Shown here piece by piece: positions 52,086 through 64,000 of a DNA stretch of 64,000 bases (its first letter is position 1; each line of letters opens with the position of its first letter). The notes beneath the pieces are model-generated. The model did not search any database. It worked only from the letters and a program-made list of their open reading frames with translations, and was not told the origin of the DNA. The DNA is taken from NCBI GenBank assembly GCA_920105625.2, contig OV050032.1, positions 22,549,981-22,613,980 on the forward strand, given 5' to 3'. Source of the stretch: Clusia tigrina. Its lineage: Eukaryota; Arthropoda; Insecta; Diptera; Clusiidae. The position numbers and the translations under genes were made by a program.

Positions 52086-55000
52086 TTAACAAACTTTTAT
52101 TTGGGCATTAGTTTTCGAATCAGGTATTGTAGGAGTATGTGAATTTCAGAAATTGTGAAGTACGAATATTTTATTAAAAGGAAAAGTAGAAGATTATTCA
52201 TTACTTTATATATGTGTCCGTGAAATAGACAAATGTAATACATACATACATGCAGGATCAAGTGGTCATACGTATTTGTGTATGGTATGGTTTTGTGTTG
52301 TTATTGGTATATACCCGTATGTATACGAAAGTTGTAACGCTATATATGACCTGAGAGCATTCGAATGCCGGTTAATATTCTATGAATAAGTGTCCATATA
52401 AGAATGGGTGCTGTATAAGCTTCAGCCTCCAATACTGGGAATCAACGTTCCTGTGCTCTTTTCGTGAGAACTTTTTTCTTTCGCAATTCGAATGTACTCC
52501 AACTAACACTGTTCAGTGAATGCAATTATGAGCCTTTTCGGAAGCACTTGTAATATATTTTACAAAAAAAAGCTCGGTAAACATTTTATAAATTGTTTAC
52601 CAATTATGGATGGCATACTTTGTATCACTTTACATATATTTGTGGCAATTAACTCAGGACCCATTTCTTCATAATATTTGTGTAAAACGACTCACAAAAA
52701 TAAATTCTGGAAAAATGCTATCGGAGAGTCAATTATTGAGACTGACTTTAAAGGGCTAATGTTATAAGTAAAAGCAATGATTGCGCCTTTCTTTGGCGTA
52801 TGAAGCTTGTCTCACATCAGTCTTCGGTATGCATGGACATGGGAATAGAGCTACTGTAATTAAAACTGTATTGCTATGTTTATTATTTTTATGTTATATG
52901 TTTGCATACCTTATAAATAAAGTTGAAGTGTATGGATACGTCGCACAAACAATATACGAGTATATCCGTGAGTCCTGGTGATGTATCATGGTTTGGGACC
53001 CTCGTGTTGCCGATTTTTTAGATCAACCTTTTTTTGTGGACAACTCCGATTATGAAAACCGCAACTAACCTGAATGTGCAACCCCAAATGACATAATCAA
53101 AATAAATGATCTAAGATAACTGGCTGAAATATTGAACCATTCATCGTCTGTTTCTGCAATCGGATGATTTAAGATTCGAGTATTTAGAGTCGGAGTTGTA
53201 GAACTTCACTACGATTACCGATCCCTAATGACATAGCTCTTTATATGTATGTAAGGAAAAAATGTTGTCATTGCAATTGTTTGTTCACTTTGGAACTATG
53301 TTAAGTATGCTTACTTAGAAAGTCTGTTGAGCATAATCATATATTCCTATTTAGAAAATGAAAGGAATGGACTGAAGAAGTAGTCACATTCGAAGCGTTT
53401 AAAAAATATCCATTTCTCACTTATTTGGTAGTGAGTACAATAATCAAACCCATACCAGGTTTGCACGTCACTTCTTGATCTCATAACTAACTCCTTCTAT
53501 GTTAAATTTTTTCTTTGAATACAAACTTTCGCTTTGGAAGTACTCAAAATGTTGTCTATGTATTTATCAATCAATCCATCAACATCGGCGTACAAAGCAG
53601 TTTAAGGGAAAATTTGTAATAAACAACAACAAAAGCAGAGAATTATTGAAAAGCCATTAAGCGCACAGCAGGAAAAATTTAGCCACCCATTTACACAAAG
53701 CTGGTTCTTTGTTGTAAAGTCAAACTTGACATAGATATAGCTTAAATATGCAGCATAATTTACATACGTACACACATACTACGAGTATATACAAACATAT
53801 GAAGGACATTATCTTGAAATTGTAGTCTTGGCTTTACTGCTTTACTAAGCACTCGTAAGGAGTTCACCAATACTACATATCGAATGAAAGAAACAAATGA
53901 GGAGTGATGACTTACGTCCCAGCTGTTTCATAATTAACAACAATACGATTTCTTGTATTTATTTCTCGTATTTCTGTTTAAATGGATTTTTAATTTTAAA
54001 TAATATTTTTATAATTATGAGTACACTCTAAAAAACTGAGTAAAAAAAGTGCCCAAGTGCACATACACATATGTTACCACCCTTGTTAGTTTGAAGCAAA
54101 CTTCTGCAACAGTTTCGTCTGCCAAAATAGTGTGATTTTTCTCATATTTACGCGTAAATGCATGGCTGAGATAGGAAAAAACTCCACGCTCTTTGATAAC
54201 CAAGAACTTCCAGAGACAGACAGAGAAATGGAGAGAAGAAATGTAATTGAAAGTCAATTACTGGGTTGCTTACCACACAAAAATGATTAACGGGTAATTC
54301 TGAGTTGCCGCACCAATTGAATTTTTTTCATGCGTGACTTTGTTTCAACAAATAATTGAAAATATTGCCCAAAAAATACACCAAATGAAGAAACCGCAAT
54401 ATGCAGAAGCAGTGCAGTTTAAATTGAATAATGTCTGCAATAATTTGCAGATACACGAGTAGATTTAGGCAGGGATACCTCAACTCCTTCGAAAGAATGA
54501 ATTGTATGTGCATAGCTGTTTTGGAGCATAGGCATCTGCAAATCGTAGCAACAACTCATAGGGCAGAAGCAAAGTCAGATTGGAAGCATCTTCTTTTCAC
54601 CTTATTTTGTCGATTTTTAAGGTCAAGGTGCCCGCTATGAATAAATACGGAGTGGATATAAGGGAGTGTGTTTTTATGCGGCTACCCCACAAAGTGTCCT
54701 GTTTGCTGCGTGCAACTGTTTGACCAGCATACATAAATGGTTGTGCTTCAAGTGGGCTGCGGTGATATAAATATACCAATCGATACAATTGGCTTTGTTA
54801 TTATGGGTGGGTGAGTGTCACTTTCCACAGATATGTGTAAGTGTACTATTTTCTAGCTGTAAAACGTTTCGGACCAATATATAAAATTTACAAGCAGAAT
54901 TTACTATATATTAGAGGAAAAAAGGAGACTCAAATGCAGAAACAGTGGCCCGTGTTGCTTATACATAGGTTTTGAAAGGCTTGAAGTGCTCGTAACATGC

Positions 55001-55368
55001 GATCCATGGATATATATAGTTGTGTTGCATATGCAAACAATACGATTTTAAGAGTTTGTCGGAAAATGCGTTAAATGCGAGTTGCCCTTACTCAGAATTC
55101 GATTTTGGTTGATTTTAATGGTTCTTATCCTTTAATAGTTGTGTCGAACTAAAATCTCAACCTATTTTAATTTCTGTTTTACCAAAACACATTTTTTAAT
55201 AGGACACTAATATGCCCGCATATATGTAGGAAGGGTCGCCGACTTATTTTTAAAGCTACTGCACGTGTCCACAATTCCTTACATTGCAACTATAGTCCAC
55301 AGTTGGGTGGTGTATGTATCCTGCTTACCAAACATTAATTTATGATTCTGATATTCAATTCCGACACA

Positions 55369-55571
55369 ATTATTATTATTATTATTATGCGCTAATATAC
55401 AATTAATTATGACTGACAGGATTTGTGACACTGAGTACTAGCAACTACGGACTTTGAATCGCAGAGAAAATGATTTAAAAATAAGCATTTCGGACCAAGC
55501 CCTGAGTAGGCTTCCAACTTGTGACCCCATGCGTGTCAGACTGGCAAGCTTACCATCAGAGTACAGGGCCG
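55369..55571 (-). mobile_element. tRNA-derived SINE, copy 3 (diverged)
   Basis: Shares the (ATT)n tail, AATTAATTATGACTG block, AAAATAAGCATTT body word and a head with an inverted GATGGTAAGC-like box A. Box B has decayed to CAAGTTGGAAGCC. Same minus orientation as the other two copies. Confidence 0.55.
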
Positions 55572-55576
55572 ATATG

Positions 55577-55864
55577 GACAAAATCGAATATTTGATCTTA
55601 TGCGCTTTGAGAGCATTATATTAGTGGATTATACGAGTGTTGGTATACTAAAAAGCTCTCCTCACACGTTCTGGCGACTGGCGGGTGTCAACAATCCCTT
55701 AATTGTACCACCAGATTATAGGACCAACAGAGACATAATTGAATATATGATCTTATGCACTTTGAGAGCATTATATTAGTGGATTATACGAGTGTTGGTA
55801 TACCAAAAAGTACTTCCCCATCGCTCTGGCGACTGGCGGGTGCTAATAATCCGTTCATTGTACG
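55577..55864. repeat. Tandem duplication with 155-bp period
   Basis: The unit from about 55577 (GACAAAATCGAATATTTGATC) recurs from about 55732, with shared words TTTGAGAGCATTATATTAGT, GGATTATACGAGTGTTGGTA and CTGGCGACTGGCGGGTG. There are perhaps 15-20 differences, so it is older than the Or63a intron duplication. It directly follows SINE copy 3. Confidence 0.85.
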
Positions 55865-56797
55865 AGTATATTTAAGTTCTTTTTTTCTATCAACTGCTCC
55901 TATGCATATAAACATACATATCAAAATATTAAAGAAACCAAAATTTATTTGTATTTGTATTTTTCTTCTTGGTTTGTCGTTCTTGGTTCTGGGTACGTGG
56001 CTGTTGGTTCCTTACAAATCGGCAAAACAAACGTACAAATGGCGTAGGCTAAACAAAAGAACAACTTCATGGTAATTAACGAGTGGAGTGGCGGACGCGA
56101 GTGTTTTTTTTCAGCAACTGATTTCATTGGATTGTGTATAGTGAAATGACGTTATATAAATGAGGTACAAGAGTATTTTAGCATTTGTTATGATTCAAAA
56201 TGTGGTAAAAAAAAACTGCTAATTTGCGTTTAATTAAGTTCAAGTTTAACTGCGAATGTTCTGAGTGTGGCACAAGGAATGCTGGTAGAAAAGAGGACAT
56301 TTTCTCCATAATTTGTGTTTTATTGGTAAAACTCTTTCGCAAGCCGATTAGGTATGTAAACAATCATAACAAAAGTACTATTAACAGCAAACAAAACAAC
56401 GTGAAAATAAGAATTTCGGTAATTTTTTTTTAAATTTTCGCTAGTTAAGCCTCAAGTGGAATGTCGCAGTGTTTTGTTTCGCTGGTATTACGTATGTAAT
56501 CAAATATGAGGAGCAGCGTTGCTGGCAATTGTACTTGTAGAATGGCTTTCTTGGAGGGGAGTCAAAACATTAGTAAATAATCATTTTAAATATCCATGTA
56601 TGTAAAGATGTAAATATGTAGCGGAGAGCGCTATGTGTGGTTATTTCAAATAAATACTCAAAGTTTCAAAAAAGAGAGTACAGAGTATAATAATAAAAAT
56701 ATATGTGGATATAGTAAGTATTGGTAATAAAAGAAATTTGCAGTAAGACTTGCGTAACGAGTGTCGCAGGCGCACAGTGCGTGTGCCTGCATTTGTA

Positions 56798-56822
56798 TAT
56801 GTGTGTGTGTGTGTGTGTGTGT
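56798..56822. repeat. (GT)n microsatellite
   Basis: About 12 GT units. Confidence 0.9.
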
Positions 56823-59800
56823 ATATGTAATTAAGCGGTTATAAGTAGTAGACAGACAGTTGACATAGCGCTAGAAGAGTTGTAGACACACTTACTCGTA
56901 CAGTACACATACAGTTAGATAAATGAACAAATACATACACGCAGACGAAGATGTAGGAGTTACGAGTACAATTAAGTGCATGCAATTACAGGAAGCATTA
57001 TTGCAGTACAAATTTCTTTCTATTAATGAAATTTCTTTTTTATTATTTTTATGATTATATTTTTTTATATTAGCAGCTATATATACTATATTCGTAGATA
57101 TTATGCAAGTTGCTAAAACTTTTTGTTTAGTTTACGTATTTTTATTATAAAAGTTTTTTGGTTTTAGTAGGTAGAAACATAAACGCAAAAAATAAAATAA
57201 AAATCAAAAACATTCATTTGAGGAGAAAATGTAGAAAAATTTTATTAATAAGAATGTGAAAATAATTGTAAACAAATAATTACCAATTGTGTGTCAATTT
57301 TGGGATTCTCGTTTTATTTTGTTTAAAAATTTTTTATTTTTTTTTGCTTTTATCAAAATCAGTTAGTTCAATGATAGAAATTTGCGAACAAAATACAACT
57401 TAATGCTAAAAATAATATGTTTAATTAATAATAAATAAGAAATAAAAGAAAACCATCTTAATTTTGTTTTAAACAAATTCAGTATATTTTCTAAGCTTAT
57501 TTTTACATACATTTAGCGTTTCTTAAGCATTTTTCATTGCCATGTTCATCTTCATCTTCATTTCCATAATCATTCTCATATTCATAATTATTTCAATTTT
57601 CAGTTTTATTCTCGTTCTCATTTGTTTTATTTATAAACTTAACACAAGTTTCTTACAAAACATATTTTTTCTTAAACTAATGCAATGCTCATGTCACACG
57701 TACTTAAATTATTAACCAAAATAAAAAATGCAAAAGAAAAAAGAAGTATAAGACAAATGTTTGCATGCGTATCTTGCCGTGGTATTAAATACTCTGGCGA
57801 TTTGCTCATACTGTTAAAAGTATAAAATTGCACAGCGTCTATAACTAACATTATTTAAATAAGGCAAATATATCCGGTCACTTCGTGTCTTCTCATAATT
57901 TGCTGTCACCAGCCGGCCAGACCCCTCTGACTGGCTTCGGCGAGATTCAGAAGCAAGTGTATGTCTTAGACTAAACCTAATCAGCTTGAAGCAGTTATGT
58001 AATTTAATATATATCATTATAAATATACACATATATATATATATAAATTTATTTTGTTTTTTCAGACTAATTAATTGATAAGGCGCGTATTGTTCTGGAA
58101 CAATGCTCAATAAAAAATTGTAAATTATTTTTGGAACATTTCAATTGTAATCACTTGGTTTTTAAAAATTTTGAAAATGTTTGCAAAAACGAGTTACTGA
58201 AACCAGGCTGGTATAAGATTAATATACTTATGATCCCATACATAAACTTTAGGCTGAAAACTCATGTGAATGCAACCAGAACTATTCCAACAGTAGTTTA
58301 GTACTGGGAAGGAAGGTGCTCTTAAATTTTGTTTTAAGGTCATAATTAGATTTATTGGCAAAAACAGGATATATCATTCACATCATTGTTGAGGACTCAT
58401 AGCCCAATTTCGAAAGAATTGTGTAATGTAGCTGCAGAGCCACCAAAACGTGTTCTATATTTAAGTTTATGAGCTCCTAAATATATTCCCCACAAAGTTT
58501 TAAGCTCGCTACTATTAGGAATCCACCGTTAATAGATTAATCATTCATCATATTGGAAGCTCCATTTATATGGTTAGAGTTGGGAAATGCCAAAAATTAT
58601 ATACAAATCAGACCTGCACCAGCAGCACAAAAAATCCACGACCAGCTGGAAGCACTTTCGCCAGCCTCGGCTCAGTAACTCTTTTTGTTTATGAACAGCG
58701 AACTTAAGAAACATCAAATTGATATTGACTTGCATATATAATTTTAAGGGCAATTTGCTAACGAATTTGTTTATAATTTAAAATTTATAAAAAACTAAAA
58801 ATTCGGTTAAAAAGCGTAAATTTCTGTCACAGTTTTGTTTTTTATGTATTGTAGGTATTTAAGATTTTTGCTTCCTTATCATAAGCTCACTAATTACTTA
58901 AGATCTCCTAACACCGAAAGCAGATTGTGTACATTTAAGGCGTTGTGTGGTTCTGTTACTTTTAGGGTACTGAATAAATTACAACAAACTGATATTCATT
59001 GAACTGAAAATCATAATGAGAATGGTGCCTATGCAGCGATGATAACCGGCAGTCGTTTCCACTATGAAGGAGTTTTTCAAGTTAATTACAATTAAGAAAT
59101 AAGAAATGCATTTTTTTATACAAATTTTCCTATATACTAGGTAAGCGCGCTGAGGATTTGATGAAATATCACAATTTAGATTTATCAGGGAACGCTGGTT
59201 CGGGAGCATTTTACAACTACACTGCTGCTACCCAGGACAACAGTGAATAGTTGGGAAGGGGGGATTGCATAATTAAGATATTCCTACACTTGCGTCAGAT
59301 GTGGATATGGATTATAATTGCCGCCGGTTGTCAACGCTCGTCAGCTGCATTGGAATTGCGGTGAAATCCTATGAAACACCAAATGCGATTTGTATGTCTG
59401 CAGTGCCAAATGGTATTGTAAAATTTTGGACGGAATTCGCTTGGTCATTCATGAACGTATAAACACTCGGATAACATTATCTTTTTTTTTTCTTTTTGTA
59501 TACACAAAACAAGGAGTGGAAAGGAGAAAAATGCAAAGTTGAATAACCAAAGAGTGTTTGCATGAGTGGCTGGAAAATTTATTTAAATTCACACGAATAT
59601 GTTGGATAGCAAATTGTATTCTTTGAGCATGAATGTGGGGTGCTTCATAAAATTTCACTTCCAGTTTTTATAACACAAACAAAGAAAAAAGGCAAATCTG
59701 CTGAAAGTTTTGCAACATTATTTAGTTTATTTTCAATTTGCGCCCGTTTTTCTTACATCGCTCTTAAAAAACATACCATGACAAACAAATATACAAAATA

Positions 59801-62792
59801 ATAACTGCATATATTTATATACATAAATTTATATGCATTTTTTTTATATACACAAATTTTTCTTTTTCTAAAATTGCCAGAAATTTGAATGAAATAGTTC
59901 GAATCTCTTTTCTGTGTTTGATTAATTTGAATGCCTTACTATTCACCGATATCGGTGGCTTCTATTTTCAAGTGCTGATAAATCTTTATAAAGGAAAATT
60001 AATATTATAAATTTATAATTTGATTTACATTTTGTTAAGCTGTGAATGCAAAACTTTCAACAAAATTGCAGCGTAAATTAAAAGAGATTTACGTGAATGC
60101 ATTTGAGCGCATTGGAAAGGGACGAATCGCAACACATTCCATTTTCATACTGTAAATATACAATTTACACATACATATTTAAAAAACGACAATAATCACC
60201 ACAATAATTTAATAATGTATTAAAAAAAATTTTAATATTCATATACATATATATAAATAAATAAATAATCACAATAGCATTACACAACGTTGCTGATATT
60301 GTTACGTTTTATTGTGACACACAAGATTACTTCATAGGCGCTTTTAAATTTGTCTATATGTATATGTGGCTGCTCTCCTTCCTCTGTTTTCATTAGTTCT
60401 TATTTGTATTATACTTGTTAATAATTTTTGTTCGCCTAAATTTAACTGGGCCTTAATGAGTTCTCTAAAATAATTTCGACTGTGGGAGCAGGTGGTCCTC
60501 TCGGAACGAATGGGTTCAACATGATGTTGTTCGATACATATCAGGTCCAGCTGTGCAAGGAACTGTTGGAATAATTGCGGATTTAGTGGAAGACATTAAG
60601 CATGGCTTTGTGTTACGGAAGATTATTTTACATATACATATGAATATGTATATCCTGGAAGGCGTAAATCTGCCGTAAGCTTTTCGTTTTTAGACAATAT
60701 GAACATTAACAACAAAATGTACAATGGTATATACAATTTACTTTTAAATACAAATGGAATGATTAAAAGGTATGATAAAATGCACAGCAATATTACATAA
60801 ATGTGCGATGACATTGACAGCAACATCGATACGAGTACTTACGCGTGTCGGTGCCATTAGCACATTATAATGTTTTAATGCATTTGTCCTTTGTATTCAA
60901 GACTACAACAAAAAAGTCTCACTAATGCGGTTTGATAACAATAATGAAAATAACCATATACGGATAATTTGTAGCGTGTTTGGGCGGCGCTGTTATGATC
61001 AAGTCGAGTTTGACTACTAATTGTAATCTAGGTTCACTGAAGCAAAGCCCGCTTTCAAACAAGCTACTAGTAACAAGCTCATTGCTGAACTATACTCGTT
61101 CAAAGAATTATGTTTGTAGTACTCTCTCCAGTCGGCAGGAGAGAGGTTCCTGTAGCAATTAACCTTGAGCATTTCTATTGCGCCTTATTTTAGTGTTTGC
61201 TGACGATTCTTGTTCTATAAAATTGTTTGTTGAAAACTTTGTTCAAGTTTTCAGAGTGTCAGCTCATTTTATGAGGCGATTCTCGTGCAGTTAAGTGAAC
61301 ACTTTTTTCACGTTTTCACAGAGCTACTGTAAATGTACGAAAATCACAACATTTTGTATATTCGCCGGGTTTGATTGCCCATCCAAGTTACTAGCGAGTA
61401 ACGAAAGTAAAAAAATAAAATAATAATCAAGAAGGTTTCTAATTTCATGCTTTCTAGAAAGTTGGCACAATTCGCCACTTCATTTGTTCTGTCGCTTTTC
61501 TTAAGCGAAAAAAAACTCTTATTCTATACACAAAGCATACAAGTTTTAACTTAGCTGCACAATTCTAAGCTATGACGTAGCAAACTCGTTGAAAATGGAG
61601 ATGAACAAAGCGAGTTGAGACTGGCGAATCAATCAGAGTGTTAGTACGTGTGAGTATCCATCACTTCAATCGAGTAAAATTTTGTTTGGATTTGTGGGAT
61701 TTTAAATCCGACTATACGGGCTGTGAGACTTTCGCACTTGTTTGTTTTTATTTTTCAATTTTGTGGATCATATGAAAATAAGATAAAAAATCCTCACTCA
61801 GTACTTTTCAGGAAGCTAAATTGGTTTGAGTGGGAATGTTATACATATTTGTATTTCAATTCGCTATTTCCGAGAAAGAGTATCAATCTTCAGCTGTGTA
61901 GGCGAATTCCAGAAAACTAAACATCAATGTATTTCACAGCAGTAAATCTTTGTCTGATTTCATATTTTCAGAGGAAAATAATTGATCTTCAAATGTATAA
62001 GCGACTGTAATGGAAATGTGGAAAAATAAACTGAATTAGAATCTCGGCGATTGTTTTCAATTTTGAATATGCCGTCATTGAATGATGTTGAAATATAAGT
62101 AATTTGAACTGTTAGTTCGTGTTAGTACGGGAAGTACATTGTTTTTTCATAGGGGATATGTTTTTCTGTTCCATACAACAATAATAGCCTCAAGTCTCTG
62201 ATGTCTCTATTCGTTTAGCGCTATTATAATTTATAAAATGTGCATATATATGAAGAAAGTACGAGTATCAATTTTTGGAAACTCACTCAAGCCCAGTTAA
62301 ATGAAAATTTTTATGCAATATTGTTCTTGTTTCTTAGTTATTTTTTTCGTTTTTGTTTTGTTTGTTTTCTTTTCAATATATGTATATAGTATGTACTTAA
62401 ACGTTATAGGATGTTCCAGAGCTCCACAGTTACTACTACATTAATAACTTAACTAATTCCAATTTGTTCTATACCTTAGTACTATTGTTTTTGAAGTATA
62501 AAATAAGCAAATATGGAATTGTATTGTATCTCTACTTGTATATACGATGCATTAACACAATGGAATGACACAGACATGTACAATACTAACTATAATTATG
62601 GCTCTAGGTTCGGTTCGGTAGCATTGCCTAGACATCTGTGATATTGTTATCTAGCAATTTGCATTAAATGTTTGCTATTGTATTATTTGTCAATTATGGA
62701 ATCCGTATAACATTTACTTTTTACTTTAGTAACACTCTATTTTTGTTTACTAATTTGTATGTTAACTTTTTTCTATGGATGTGTATACACAC

Positions 62793-62899
<107 letters not shown>

Positions 62900-63337
62900 T
62901 GTGTGTGTTATTTTTTTTTTATGCTTATGTAAATGCATAAGTATTGTGTAGTGTATGTGTGTGTAGGCATGTGTGTGGCGTTGCTTTTATTCTGTTTAGG
63001 TGTGCTTATTTTCTGTCGGTATTTTCATAGTACTTATGTGTGTGTTTGTCTTACAGTTTTCTATGAATGCTTTTGATGAGTATGTGTGTGTGTGTATGTG
63101 TGTACGAGTATATGTGGTATGTGTGTGCCCATATATGCATGCGTATGCATGCATGCATACGCCCAATGTTATGTGTGTGAGAGCGTGTGAAATCTGATAT
63201 TTATTTTCATTTTTTGTTTGTTTTTTATTAAGTAACTAGATTTATGCTTTTTTACTCCTAAATACTATTAATTTTCTTTGTGTGTATTTGATAGTATTAA
63301 TAGTAGTAAACGCTTTGCATGTGGAATTAATTTAAAA

Positions 63338-63498
63338 TTATCTACTGTCTTCATTGTCGCTGGAGCTGTTTTGGTTCTGGGCTTCTCGTTCCTCCAACAG
63401 GCTGCGATTGAGCTCTTGAATGCGTGCCGAGAGCGCACGGCGCCGCGGCGTACCGAACAATGGTGGTGGCGGCGGTTCAATTAGCGTATTCTTTTCAC
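63338..63498 (-). CDS. Shab: Putative Shab alternative last exon (short isoform)
   Basis: An open exon of 52 codons plus TAA follows an AG with a branch-like TGCATAAC 17-24 bases upstream and a pyrimidine-rich CTGTCCTCCTTCTC before it, with no other AG between. After a split codon it reads EKNTLIEPPPPPLFGTPRRR, then an amphipathic helix ALSARIQELNRSLLEEREAQ and the acidic end SSSDNEDSR. The phase needed (1) is the same as for the exon at 50499-50363, so both could be reached from one donor right of the window. Upstream of the acceptor the frame is closed. It might instead belong to another minus-strand gene. Confidence 0.5.
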
Positions 63499-63654
63499 CT
63501 TTTGTTTGGAGTTATGCAATTGGCACATACATTTCGTAGATGAGAAGGAGGACAGCGTGCGCAATTATTGGATAAGATGTATTAATTGAAAATTTAATTT
63601 AGGACATTTTTATAGATTGTTCAACACAATTTTCAATTGTATACGGCGAAAATT

Positions 63655-63780
63655 GAGTTACAATGATGGTGGTAGTGTTGATGGTTTAGTGGTGATGTAA
63701 GTAGTTGTGGTGTTGGTGGTAGTGATGGTGGTGTAGGTAGTGTTGGTGGTGGTGGTGGTGATGGTGGAGATAGTGGTACG
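63655..63780. repeat. GGT/GTT-rich trinucleotide repeat
   Basis: Imperfect GGTGGTGATGGT and GTAGTTGTGGTG units. The minus strand reads as Pro-rich or Thr-rich in different frames, which is an artefact of the repeat. Confidence 0.85.
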
Positions 63781-64000
63781 TGGTAGTTGCGATAAAGTGG
63801 AATAAAAGAGGAAAAAGAAAAGAAAAACAAAGATTAACATTTGAAAATTCTTTTGACTTTTCTTTGTAATTTATGTATGCTTTTTTATTCTTTTTTTAAT
63901 TTACAAAATTTAATTGAATTTATTTTTTTTTTGGTTTTGTTTCGGTGTAAGTTATAATGGAAATTTGCAAGTGGCAATCGTAGTAAAGAGTAACAGAGCC

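Noticed and set aside
63633..63840. Pro-rich or Thr-rich proteins on the minus strand near the right edge
   Set aside because: Both frames come from one trinucleotide-rich repeat with no splice or start context.

Overview
The window is nuclear DNA of a higher fly: AT-rich, intron-rich and full of microsatellites and dead transposons. Two genes can be read well enough to name, Or63a and Shab. Both carry the names of their Drosophila melanogaster counterparts, which I recall lying together in polytene band 63A, so the window appears to keep that neighbourhood. The repeat content (RTE-like and I/Jockey-like LINE relics, a tRNA-derived SINE) suggests a tephritid fruit fly. That placement is inference; no database was searched.

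Layout. 1-5,400: transposon relics, with an RTE-like LINE on the minus strand (about 1,240-3,535), a deleted I/Jockey-like LINE on the plus strand (3,543-4,370) and a SINE copy. 6,470-10,297 (minus): a complete ten-exon odorant receptor gene of 415 codons, read as Or63a, with a TATA box and an antisense LINE fragment in intron 5. 11,690-14,240: a LINE 3' fragment, a decayed transposase-like gene and another probable LINE 3' end. 14,240-22,750: mostly AT-rich non-coding DNA, with one strong plus-strand splice acceptor followed by a short open exon at 18,841.

22,750 to beyond the right edge (minus): the C-terminal half of Shab, the Kv2 delayed-rectifier potassium channel. Six exons splice in phase from 50,499 down to a stop at 25,776. 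Two further exons, at 22,750-22,958 and 63,338-63,498, have the right phase to give alternative C-termini. The tetramerisation domain and S1-S6 lie off the right edge. Shab introns are many kilobases long and hold SINE copies, TA arrays, a 64-bp inverted repeat, a 155-bp tandem duplication and a dispersed repeat sharing a CTTTTAGGGTGCA core.

Nested in a Shab intron on the opposite strand (43,207-44,561) is a complete four-exon gene for a 333-residue secreted protein with an Ala/Gln-rich coiled coil like the insect DUF745 family. No rRNA, functional tRNA or CRISPR array was seen. The retroelement and transposase copies are all broken.
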